From NCBI RefSeq assembly GCF_004359215.1, contig NC_090617.1, positions 1,390,824-1,454,823 on the forward strand: a stretch of 64,000 nucleotides of DNA. Direction: 5' to 3'. This DNA comes from Bremia lactucae (lineage: Eukaryota; Oomycota; Peronosporomycetes; Peronosporales; Peronosporaceae). Positions 22,310-32,039 of this stretch are shown here, in pieces (the first letter of the stretch is position 1; each line of letters begins with the position of its first letter). Below the pieces are notes generated by a model. It made no database searches. It was not told where the DNA came from and was given only the letters and a program-made list of their open reading frames with translations. The translations under genes and the position numbers were made by a program.

Positions 22310-24166
22310 TTAATACGTTGGTACTTTTCGTGTTTCCGGCCAAGCGGGTTTAGGATTTGTCCAGACCTGCACATTTTTAAACGTGGCGCTAGCTGAGGCC
22401 ATCAGAGCAATGCCGTCTGATTCCGTTTGAGTTGCACATGGGTATATTCGAGCCGATAATGAAAACCGATCGTTCACAAACACCTCAACACTTGATACGT
22501 CTACAAAGATGTGAAAACGCAGGTTTTCACGGCTCGTGACACACTCGTCATTCTGTTCGGCATTCGTAAAGAGATCATACAAGTAAAAGTGGCCCCAAAT
22601 TGGCTCCGCATTCGGCTCGACGTCGTGTTCCGCAAAGACGGCACAGTCCCCACTTGAGCTTTTTGAGCGGTCAATAATAATCTTCTTCTCGGTATCGTCG
22701 TACACGATCGTCGTGACTTCATCACCAGCCAAACTCCGACGGACCTCAAAGCCCACTTTACTGCCGCGTTTAAATTTCGACACCTCGGCCATCAATTCAA
22801 ACGAAGCATCCATGGACTTAAGCACTCGTGAGGAAGCCTTGACCGACACATGAGCCACTTGTTCATACTCCTTTTCATTGCGTAGCAAATGCAAATCACT
22901 CAAAGGCTTTACGCCAAGTGTTTTAATCGTCTTGCTCTCGACAGTCGACCCATCAGCGCAAGTCATATTGTCGACGTCCGACACAATCCAGTCCCCCTTT
23001 CCAACCAGATGGTCGTCGAGATCATAAATATCGCGAAGAATCGTAATAGTGACTTCACGAGGAAGGGACAAAATTCCATCCCACCCCTGTGGCTGTCCAT
23101 TGAGAAAATTATTGTCCTCAGTGATCCACCCAATCACAACGTCTTTGCCACTCTTGTCCGTGTAAATATTATTCGCATACCAGTCACTACGATCAGTAAT
23201 ACCGACCATATGAGGCGTCAAGAGGCCAGCATTCAAGTTGGCTTTTTTTTTGCTCGAGAACGTTCCTGTGGCCCACATGGGGTACCGGTTCGTCTGACCT
23301 TCGGCTGCAAACAGGATGACATTATGAAGCTCACCGTCCTCGTCTGTCATTTCGCGGTAAATACTGGTCTCAAAATTGTATCCCCATGTCCCACTGTAGT
23401 GAGAAAAATTGGTCCCTTTTTCTGGTGCCAATAGAAAGCCTTTGAATTTCCAATTGACATAGTCGTGCGCATGATACAAGAAAATACGGGGCCCAACGTC
23501 GTGAATCCCGCCGGCGACAATTAAATAATTGCTCTTTTCGGAAGCAAAATCGTAACCGAAATGAGCGTCTAGAGACTGCGAATGAAATGGCATGGGGTCC
23601 CGCCAACCGGTGACGTTAAGGCCCTTAGGTGGGAGCTTGATAAGCGGTTCACGGCCCTTCTGCCACGTAAGACCTCCGTCATCCGTAGTGGCGTACATGA
23701 CGTGCTCCCCAAAGAGGTATTCAAGCTTCCAATTTATGGGAAGCGCCGTAACCCCCGTGTAAAAAATGGTTTGCTTGCCATCGATGGCATTGTCCATGGC
23801 AAACCCCGAAAAGACACTGAGGTAGTCCCACTTGTTTTCAAACGGAAGAAGCGCGTCTGGGAGGTCCCTCCACGTGACTTGATTTTTGGACACGGCGTGA
23901 CCCCACGTCACATTACCCGGCATGGTTACTCCCGGATTCAATTGATAAAACATGTGATACAAACCCGTCTTCTTGTCGTAATAGGGCGCACATGGATCGT
24001 TCATCCACTTTTGACGAGCAGTAAAGTGATACGTCGTACGGAACTGTTCGAATAAGTCACTCCCGGGCTTTGCTTCCAGGATACTTTGAACATTGCTCGT
24101 GTCCCCGCCAACAAACAATGCGGCAATGGAGGCGCTCAATGCCAAGATTCCTGGAATCACTTTCAT
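22310..24166 (-). CDS. Secreted invertase / beta-fructofuranosidase, GH32
   Basis: Hydrolyses sucrose (or fructans) to fructose and glucose, probably outside the cell in host tissue. 618 residues from the ATG at 24166; the frame is open three codons further, but no ATG lies there. An N-terminal signal peptide is likely (MKVIPGILALSASIAALFVG). GH32 propeller motifs are the nucleophile motif WMNDPC (54-59), the transition-state motif GWRDP (Asp about 190), and the acid/base region NFETS (Glu about 266) in place of the common WECP. The C-terminal beta-sandwich includes VSKFKRGSKVGFEVR and VDVSSVEVFVNDR. Intact, no introns. A decayed copy of its C-terminal half lies at 12.0-12.8 kb. GH32 genes of oomycetes have been discussed as transfers from fungi; I cannot test that here. 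Confidence 0.93.
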   Translation of the reverse strand: MKVIPGILALSASIAALFVGGDTSNVQSILEAKPGSDLFEQFRTTYHFTARQKWMNDPCAPYYDKKTGLYHMFYQLNPGVTMPGNVTWGHAVSKNQVTWRDLPDALLPFENKWDYLSVFSGFAMDNAIDGKQTIFYTGVTALPINWKLEYLFGEHVMYATTDDGGLTWQKGREPLIKLPPKGLNVTGWRDPMPFHSQSLDAHFGYDFASEKSNYLIVAGGIHDVGPRIFLYHAHDYVNWKFKGFLLAPEKGTNFSHYSGTWGYNFETSIYREMTDEDGELHNVILFAAEGQTNRYPMWATGTFSSKKKANLNAGLLTPHMVGITDRSDWYANNIYTDKSGKDVVIGWITEDNNFLNGQPQGWDGILSLPREVTITILRDIYDLDDHLVGKGDWIVSDVDNMTCADGSTVESKTIKTLGVKPLSDLHLLRNEKEYEQVAHVSVKASSRVLKSMDASFELMAEVSKFKRGSKVGFEVRRSLAGDEVTTIVYDDTEKKIIIDRSKSSSGDCAVFAEHDVEPNAEPIWGHFYLYDLFTNAEQNDECVTSRENLRFHIFVDVSSVEVFVNDRFSLSARIYPCATQTESDGIALMASASATFKNVQVWTNPKPAWPETRKVPTY

Positions 24167-24206
24167 TGCGAGCAAAGCACAAGGGGTGGCAAAGGCGTTA
24201 ACACTG

Positions 24207-24228
24207 CGAAAGGAATTGAGAAATGATT
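24207..24228 (-). promoter_or_regulatory. Oomycete-type initiator (Inr/FPR-like) of the invertase
   Basis: On the minus strand ATCATTTCTCAATTCCTTTC lies about 40-60 bp upstream of the invertase ATG. It fits the oomycete core promoter pattern (pyrimidine-TCATTT, then a flanking AATTCCTTT block). Position and strand agree with a transcription start. No reporter or transcript data are available here. Confidence 0.5.
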
Positions 24229-25453
24229 CAATACATTTTCCATTGTTGGCTCAGCGGCTTCTTGCTGGGAGCTGAGCGCCACTTGAACTTGAGATCAGCT
24301 GGAACGGCCTTCTGTTTGATTAGGTTACAAACAGAAAAATCTCTAGTTAAGAATAATAGGCTTCTATCTTGATATCTGTCGAAACGTGCGATTGCTGCTT
24401 TGAAAAGTGCCAGTACATTTTGAGTCCTACGGCTGCGCCGAAAGCGGCTGTTTTAGTTCTGCACTTGCTAGAAATAGGAGACTTCATTGTGCTAGCTAAG
24501 CTCGTGATTGTGTTGAAACGCTTTCAACGGATGCTATCCAGCTTCTTATGTCCTAATGCATCCATCGCATCTTTCAAAAGGCTATACATGTGATCACGGA
24601 TTTTTAACCCGTTAAAGACCTCCGAATAGCGTCTTCATACTTTCACGACAGAAATAAGCCTATGTATTATTGAAAAAACGTAAGATCTCGTGTTCGTCTG
24701 ACTCCAGACTATAATGGGGCCAGCAAGCTATTATTCTGATGTCAAGGCTGGTTTCAAAACTTGACTCCTTGCTATGCACCGGTCATCTGATCGGAGGGCT
24801 TAGCGTCTGCCTTCAAATCATAGTGAGCAACTGATTCTCAGACCTCGCGGCTGCTAGACACCTTTTAAAAGGAATATTAAGCGACTGGAAGAAAAGTGAA
24901 GCACGGTCTCGAAAATAAGACGACTTGGTCCTTTAAATTTTACGCTGCAGCTTCTGTCTGATGTCCAGGGAGTCAACAATCTCTCGAAGAAAGTCGATGC
25001 ACTTAACTACCAGCTGCGACAGGCCGGTCAGTCAATCCTTTAACCCTCAATATGGTGGCAACCTTTTGTACCACCCATGTAGTTGCAGCATGTTGCTGAT
25101 GAACTATGTATTACTTCACATTACGATCTAAATTTTACCATTTCAAATCGTTATTAGCATTGAAGCATATCATTTAATTATTATCTGGCCCACTTTGAAA
25201 GCGTATCCTCAAATTTCATTAGCAGCGGGGTCACGCAGCGCTTTATTTACTAAGAAGCGGGCTGCATAGATATCTTAGATAATTATAAGCTTGCTGATTC
25301 TTACGAATCCATTCGAGATGTTGCCTTCGCCTTGACTCATATATATTTTTATTTGTGTCCACGTTATGATTTTGAATGGACAAAACTTAAAAAAAGTTAA
25401 GGTTATTAAGCCAGACGCAAGTTGTCAGTATTCGCACCGTTGTGAGCACTGCA
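24229..25453. other. Intergenic, no gene seen
   Basis: About 1.2 kb between the invertase promoter and the first family B LTR. Short frames such as 24369-24593 show no recognisable similarity. Confidence 0.4.
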
Positions 25454-26060
25454 TGTAACGGGGTAGCTCGTTACGTATCCATTATTACATATAGTAAGAG
25501 TAACGCAGAATCATGTATTTTATCTAAATCGATATTTTTATTAATATTACCATTCATATTGATATGGCGACAGTAATATAAGTTATGTTCATTAGTTGAT
25601 TTAAAGTGTATCGTAACATGAAATTAACACTTAAAAATTGTTGAATTATATATTATCTTAATTGTAACGGTGTTTGGTTAGATTACTTTAACAGTAATAT
25701 GTTGAAATCTTATCCATTGGTAGATATAGGCCATTATATCTACTTGCTCCGCGGTCCAGTCAGCACTGGACGCGCGTAAAGAGAGACAGATAATACTTTA
25801 TTACATGTTTCGTATTAGTATGTAATTGAATTAGTATTAAGTAGACAGAAACAGAAGTACTTAAATTCATAAAATACAGTTTACTTTGAACCCTCTTTCA
25901 AGCAAGTGTTTCAAAGAGAGTCTTCCTCTGCACGTATACTAGTGTACATGAAGTGACGTGTGGCACCACTTGTACTGAAGCAGCGCAAAGTGGACTTGTA
26001 CTGAAGCAGTGCAAAGTGGACTTGTATTGAAGCAGTACAAGTCGGCAGTCCCTCGTTACA
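25454..26060 (+). repeat. LTR, family B, 5' copy with an internal insertion
   Basis: Starts TGTAACGGGGTAGCTCGTTAC and ends CCCTCGTTACA. From about 25605 it matches the other family B LTRs (27987-28438 reversed, 30797-31230, 61203-61628) through shared blocks such as TCCGCGGTCCAGTCAGCACT and TACTGAAGCAGTACAAGTCGG. About 150 extra bases (roughly 25478-25605) sit after the first 25 bases and are absent from the 61203 copy. Near the right end, the segment around TGTACTGAAGCAG is repeated three times. Confidence 0.75.
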
Positions 26061-26062
26061 CC

Positions 26063-26081
26063 TGGAAGCACTTTGTAGTCC
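26063..26081 (+). promoter_or_regulatory. Primer binding site, family B
   Basis: TGGAAGCACTTTGTAGTCC begins two bases after the LTR end, where reverse transcription would be primed. The copy at 61631 has TGGTAGCACTTTGTAGTCC. Confidence 0.55.
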
Positions 26082-26164
26082 GTCCAAGACCATGGACATG
26101 TAAATGATTATGGAGACAGGCGTCACGTTTCGCGTGAGAGCTACTCCTTTCTAGGTATTATAGA

Positions 26165-27880
26165 AAGGAGTGTGGTCGAACGAATTCGTCTGACCGGGAG
26201 CTGTCCGATTTGGACAGAGATGCCGTCCATTCAGCCATCGCCAAGTTTATACAACATGAACTTGACAAGGCGAAGGAAAAAGTAGCCTTGCTGAATCATC
26301 AACGCTCTCAACAGGCAGAACTGTTGAGGTTACAACAGGTACAGACCCCTTACCTGGGATGACGCACACGCGTCGTCCAAAAACCTTAAAGATTAACATC
26401 TCTTAACATAGGTGAGTCGAAGAGGATTCCCTTTTAAGGTGGTTTGTGGAATTGGACGATGCCATAAAGGCTCGTCACATCGTCGACGAGCAAATGCAAG
26501 TCGCATTTGCTTAATCAAATTTGGCAGGTCGTGCCAAAACTTGGGCACTAGGCTTCAAGTTGCGTAAGCCATATGTCTTTGGGTCGCTATAGCTTTTAAT
26601 GTTCGGCTCAACAGACATTTTAATTGCCTGGGGCTGAGTTCACTCAAGCAAGGCAAGCGTGATGTTCACGCTTATGCCCACCACATACGACTCTTAGCGA
26701 GTTGTATCACGAACAATCCGGTTCATGATCACTCGTTGATTACGGAGTTCACGCAAGTTCTTACGGATGGTCTCGTAAGGACCCACCTGTTCTACTTGGA
26801 ACTGGATACTCTTGAAGAAGCAATATTCGTTGCGGAACAGGATGACTTTAGCTTGAGACAGGCTCTAGCTAGTTCGTCATCATATCGTCCTCCAAGACGA
26901 CAGGAGCTTAGAGGTCCAAAAATTATTTACCTTTCTTATGTCGAAAGCGAATACTTTCGCTTTTCGAACAATAAGCGATCGCAGAAATCAAATCGCTGCC
27001 AAAAATTAGGACACTACGCTTATGAGTGTAGTGCCCCACGCCCAGCAGCGAAAGGAACTGAACGTTTTTATGGACCGAATGCAAAAAGGGCAACGGTCGC
27101 GGGTCCGATATTGCTGCGAAATCGCAACAGCAAGACGGATCGCTAAAAAACGGTCAAGGTCAGTAGGGGCACAACGCCCTAATGACCCAGCAACTTCACG
27201 AGAATTTGCAAATCTCATGACGCAAGTTGCTCTAGACACACAGACATTATGCGTCTCAGCACCTGGCGATGAGGTATCACTCATCACCTTAAATTACGAG
27301 TGACGAATGATTTGTCACTTAGAGCCCTAGTGGACTGTGAAGCGTCGAATAACTTTATTCGTCGCCAGTCGCTAGAGGGTCGTAGACTCAAATATATTGA
27401 GCGCGACATTCGTCCAACGAAAATGACGGTGCGTCGAGCGACAGGCGCATCGATAACAGTAATGAAACGCGTAGTAAAATTATAACAAACGTTAAAAGAT
27501 TACAGTACGATGATAATTTTACCCTATTAGATTTGGATGACAAATTTGATGTCATTCTAGGTCTACCTTGGCTCAGGAAATATGAGCTAAGGATCAGCTG
27601 GCAGCATCGATCCGTAAAGATGGCTGCCGCTTATTCATCAGATGGCCATCTGATGAACGTCTTGGAGCGTCCACAAGCGTGTGGATGTACTACCAGTGAG
27701 TGCGATAAGCTCACTTGTGGTAAGGTCGTTAGTACGACTGCACAAGATCACAGTGTGATGACTAATTACACTATGGAGTCAGCTGCCGGCGGCTGTGCGA
27801 ATGCACGGTCAGCGCCGAAGGTCCACCACTCGATAAGTCCAGTGGAGTGAGACATGATTGTACATTTAGCGGGCGACATT
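26165..27880 (+). mobile_element. Family B Ty3/gypsy gag-protease remnant
   Basis: Gag with stops and shifts: N-terminal helix region (AIAKFIQHELDKAKEKVALL, about 26235-26300), retro-gag core (DDAIKARHIVDEQMQVAFA and GRAKTWALGFKLR, about 26455-26570; TEFTQVLTDGLVRTH at 26740), and a CCHC-like knuckle at about 26998 (CQKLGHYAYEC). Protease region: ALVDCEASNNFIRRQSL (27328 onwards), where the catalytic D-S/T-G triad reads DCE, so it is inactive. Then DDKFDVILGLPWLRKYE (about 27537). Reverse transcriptase and later parts are absent; the sequence stops before an inverted LTR at 27987. Confidence 0.8.
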
Positions 27881-27986
27881 CAAGGAATATACGCCTAGCG
27901 GGTGACATTTAAGGACTAAACGGGTTGCCCAAAAGGGACAACACGCTTATCCTAGGTCGATTAGAGAGTCGACCGTAGAGGACCCG

Positions 27987-28438
27987 TGTAACGGGGCACA
28001 ATGACTTGTACTGCTTCAAAATAAGTCCACTTCGCACTGCTTCAGTTGCGAGTGGTGCCTTACGTTATTTCGCGTACACTAGTACGTGCAGAGGAAGAGT
28101 TCTCTTTAAAGTTACTAGCTTAAAGAGGTTAAAAAAAAGCTGTATTGATATAATTCAGTGTCTCTCATTTTATCTTGTAAATACTGACTTAGTTATAATC
28201 TAAAACTAAACATGTAATTGAATTCTTATCTTTATCTTATCTGTATCTCTCTTTGTTTATCTCTACAGCTGATTAGTCTGCGGAAGAAATAGATATAATT
28301 GTCTATACCCATTTATAAATTAGAATTCTGAACATAACCATATAAAGTAATATTCTCAAAATAATATCTACCTTTTAGATAATATATTAATTACCAATTT
28401 TTAAGTGTTAATATCATGTAACGTTACACCCCGTTACA
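27987..28438 (-). repeat. LTR, family B, inverted (left end of palindrome)
   Basis: Reverse complement of the 25.6-26.06 kb LTR: begins TGTAACGGGGCACAATG and ends ACCCCGTTACA. To its right TCACCCCTCCTTTAAAC is a polypurine tract on the minus strand, so this is a 3' LTR of a minus-strand element. Confidence 0.8.
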
Positions 28439-28559
28439 TCACCCCTCCTTTAAACGACAATCACTCTGACTGTCATTGGATGGAGTGGCCATTATGTGAC
28501 CACTTAATTTTAAAACGATGTTAATTGGTCAGAACCATCATTTTAAATTCCATCGCATG

Positions 28560-29932
28560 AAGAATCAACTCATGCGGGGTGTCGATAGTGCTGCGCCTTC
28601 GGCTGCGATTCGTGCAGCCGCGAGTGACGCACTGTTATCTCTTGCGGCAGACGAACGTCTGCCGTAGTGTCTTCCACTCGCACAACACTTGGTGTTGCGA
28701 GTGCACGTGGTGATTCACCCCGTGAATACGACTTCTCTTTGGAGGTCGATTACGAAATGCGAGTCGGACAAAATGGCCGACTCGGGGAGAATGGAATAGT
28801 CGCCTGATAGACGTCAGGCGGCTGACTATGAGCCTTCGAATGAGAGGGCTCATTCTGATAGACGTGTAAACAGTCTATTTGGATCCGACGATGAGGATGA
28901 TCCCTCATCGCCCGTACGATCTCCCGTACGGTCTCCCATACGGTCACCTGCACGTGTCTCTGTGCAAGGTGACGACGATGGCGTAAGCCATCGTAAGAAA
29001 AGTTCTTGTGGTACCCCTGCTTCAGTGGGTACCACTCGGGGAGTGAAGGCAATAAAATGTCTCATCTCGCCCCTGAAAAGAAGCCATGGCTTTTGCCAGA
29101 ACGGCTTATCAATAGCTTGTCTGGAGAAACTACTTCTCACAATAAATATCCTTTATTTATTGCGACAAAGCTACATGGCCTTGATCCTAGGGCGAAGAAC
29201 TTTCGCGCTGAGTAAGATTTTATCTCGATGCTTTTTTAAGCATCGATGGTTTAGTGCCAACAATAAGCGAGATTAGTGTTGCTTATGCAAGCCTGGAGCG
29301 CGTTCATTCGCATTCTCAAAGACATTGGACGCGAAGCCTGGCTTCAAAAATTTAACGCGAATCGCGTTAAATTTGAGAAGTGATCTCTAATCGGTGCAAA
29401 GTGTAAATTGCATCGGTTGTCACGTGAAGCTGGGCTTCCATGCCTCACGTGGGGTGATCCTTGTCCGTGTTGTGTAGACAACTCGAAGAGGGTAAAAGAG
29501 GATTCCCTTTCTTCGCCCTGGGGAAGGGCTCGCATCTCTATTGAGATGCGTGACGCGATTGACGTTTTGCAATCGATTTACAAGCGCCAGGGGCGCGTAG
29601 TTTCCGATGGACCTCCTGATCCATCGGACGGGTCTTGTCATATTGACGGACGAGGCCCTCAACGTCAACAATCAGCTGGTAACGAGGCCCCCAGCTGTCA
29701 TGCGAAGGTGGATAACCGTGCTAGCAAGCAGTATAGCTCGTTTGTTGCCCCTTCACATCACGGTGGTTTGAATACGTTCCATGATGACCGTGGGAAACCA
29801 CCAATGGTTGTGACGGAAAAGAGAAAATTAGATCCGACCTGTGTGTCGGATCTACAGTCGAAGATCGACAAACTCGACCACTACCTCCGTGTATTGGAGG
29901 AGGGGCGTCCAACGTCTTTGACATTGCGATAA
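28560..29932 (+). other. Antisense reading frame in the family B 3' region, broken
   Basis: Runs inward from the left 3' LTR, opposite to the element's own sense. Its parts in order, across frameshifts and stops: Ala-rich start (SAAPSAAIRAAASDALLSLA, 28580-28640), an acidic LFG segment (NSLFGSDDEDDPSS, 28872-28912), a middle part (EKKPWLLPERLINSLSGE then KLHGLDPRAKNF, 29078-29210), and a C-terminal open frame 29408-29932 of 174 residues. The last has a Cys cluster (DPCPCC) and a predicted coiled coil at the end (VSDLQSKIDKLDHYLRVLEE). The same frame, more decayed, lies on the minus strand of the right arm (30501-30271: DYECESDEMADSGR, then SMFGFDDGDDF). I do not recognise the protein. Confidence 0.5.
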
Positions 29933-29937
29933 GCGCG

Positions 29938-30796
29938 TTTTCAGGCTCTTACATCAACGAGCTTTTATCTCGCTTGTTGTTGCCATTATACCATCGATGC
30001 TTAAGAAAAGCATCGAGATTTAAATCTTTTTCAGCGCGAAAGTTCTTCGCGCTGGATGAAGGTCCATGTTGCTTTGTCGCAATAATTTAGGGATAATTAT
30101 TGTGACGAGGTGTCTATCGCAAGAGAAGCTACTGACTAGCTTTGCGGTCAAAGACCGCGGCTTCTTTTTTGGGTCAAGACGAGACATTTTATTGTCTGCA
30201 CTTCCGAGTAGTACTTACTGAAGCAGGAGTACAACAAGAACTTTTATTACGATGGCTTACGCCATCGTCATTACCACGCACAGGAACCCGTGCGGGTGAC
30301 GGCACGGGAGACGGTGCTGGCGATGAAGTCATCCCCGTCGTCGAAACCAAACATGCTATAACGAATGCTATCAGCACGTTTACCCGATTGAGCCCCCTCA
30401 TTCGAAGTCTCATAGTTAGCCGTCTGACGACGTTCAGGCGACTGTTCCGCTCTCCCCGAGTCGGCCATCTCGTCCGACTCGCATTCATAGTCGATAGCCA
30501 AAGAGGGGTGGCACTCACGTGGTGACTCACTACGTGTACCGCAACATTTAATGTTGCGGGTGAAGATGATACTACGGCAGACGAAATGTCTGCCGCAAGA
30601 GACTATAAATCGTCGTCCGCGGCTGCATGTGCTACAGCCAGAAGCGCCGCACTATTCGCATCCGCATGGACTCATTAACAATGCGATAGAATTAAAAATG
30701 ATGGTTCTGACCAATCAGCATCGTTTCCAATCAAATGGTCTGATTGTGACCACTCTACGCAATGACAGTCAATGTGCTTATCATTTAAGGGAGGTG
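29938..30796 (-). repeat. Right inverted arm, family B 3' internal region
   Basis: Reverse-complement partner of 28439-29302. Contains a second, diverged copy of the antisense frame on the minus strand and ends at the purine tract TTTAAGGGAGGTG before the right LTR. Several insertions relative to the left arm, for example around 30090-30190. Confidence 0.7.
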
Positions 30797-31230
30797 TGAT
30801 GTCCTGAGAATTATCGCCACATGAAACACTTAAAAGTTGTTAATTGATATATTATGTAAAAGGTAGATAATATTTGGAGAGTATCACTTTACATAGTAAT
30901 ATTCGGAAAGCTTATATATTGGTAGATATAGGTCATTATATCTACTATCTCCGCGGTCCAGTCAGCACTGGACGCGCGTAAAGAGAGAGACAGGTAAGAC
31001 TTTATTACATGTTTGTATTCGTATATAATTGAGTTAGAGTCAAATAGGCAAAAACAGAAGAACTTAAATTCATAAAATACAGTTTACTTTGAGCCCTCTT
31101 TCAAGCAAGTGTTTAAAGAGAGTCTTCCTCTGCACTTACTAGTGTACGTGAGGTGACGTGTGGCACCACTTGCACAGAAATGCATAGTGGACTTGTACAA
31201 TAGCAGTACAAGCCGCCAGTGTTCCGTTAG
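30797..31230 (+). repeat. LTR, family B, right end of palindrome
   Basis: Degenerate start TGATGTCCTGAG where other copies have TGTAACGG; thereafter it follows the family B consensus (CGCGGTCCAGTCAGCACTGG; GAGTCTTCCTCTGCACTTAC) and ends near GTTCCGTTAGA. A purine tract precedes it, so it is a 3' LTR in plus orientation. Confidence 0.75.
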
Positions 31231-31406
31231 ACAAACCCTTAATCAACGCCGCAAATCGCTGCTAGGCGCGCAAATGGGCGGTGAGCAAGGAGTCAATTGA
31301 CATAGTAACATGACAATATATTAAGTCATGACCTTTAAAAGTTTTGTACGTCGGAACTTGATCTGTTATAAACCATTTTTCTTTTTCCCTATTTTAAGTC
31401 TTTATT

Positions 31407-31906
31407 TGTAACAGGGTGTCCCGTTACACAAGTACGATTTCCTACAAGATAATAATAAATATTATTTCCTGTGAGACAAAAAAATAAGGAAGTACAGAAT
31501 TTTTGGCTTTATTAATTTTGACTTAATGGTTCCAATATTACCAAATCTAGTAATATTAATGCAATAAGACATTAGCTCTATCGATTGGTTGATTTTAAGT
31601 CTTAATCAACCCCACCATTCGTCACAAGACACGATTGTTCGGGGCGCAAGGAGGCACCACACATAGTTTGTCAATCATAGAATAAAGTCAGTAGTAGATA
31701 GAAGATCGTTTGTAGGAACTCAATATAATAATACAGTTTTACTGTTTCTCTATTCTAAAGCCTTAGTCTAGATCCTTAAACTTAAGTTCTTTTAGCTTCA
31801 TAGGAACCTTCCTCTGTACCCTTGTGTACGTGAAATTTTGAGGCACCTAATTTACACTGTAATCAGTGTAAGGCTAACTAGCACTTATCAGTACTACCCC
31901 GTTACC
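31407..31906 (+). repeat. LTR, family A, 5' copy with primer binding site
   Basis: About 500 bp from TGTAACAGGGTGTCCCGTTACAC to TACCCCGTTAC. It is followed at 31909 by TGGTTGCACTTAGTAGCC, at the primer-binding position and similar to the family B site. Only about 130 bp of leader remain before an unrelated minus-strand gypsy begins, so the rest of this element is missing. Confidence 0.75.
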
Positions 31907-32039
31907 CCTGGTTGCACTTAGTAGCCTGTTCAGCGAGAGGCGCACGTTCCCATCTAACATGGACACGTTGGATGAAGAAGGAGGGCGCTTTTCAGCCCAT
32001 CAAGAAGGCCACGCGTGAAAGGTTTTCTCATTGAGTGAC

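Larger units (their letters stand above)
27987..31230. repeat. 3.2-kb palindrome of two family B 3' ends head to head
   Basis: Left arm 27987 to about 29302 (LTR plus internal 3' region) is mirrored by right arm about 29938-31230. The centre (about 29303-29937) is unique. Marker pairs: the polypurine tracts at 28439-28455 and 30785-30796, the GACGTTCGTCTGCCGCAAGAG-type block at about 28640 and 30580, and the hairpin CATCGATGCTT(A)n near 29235 and 29990. The arms have diverged by many substitutions and indels, so it is old and not a simple assembly fold-back. No matching target-site duplication was found at the outer ends. Confidence 0.75.

Noticed and set aside
27987..31230. Palindrome as an assembly or sequencing fold-back artefact
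   Set aside because: The two arms differ by many substitutions and indels, which a fold-back of one molecule would not produce. A mis-join at the centre still cannot be excluded.
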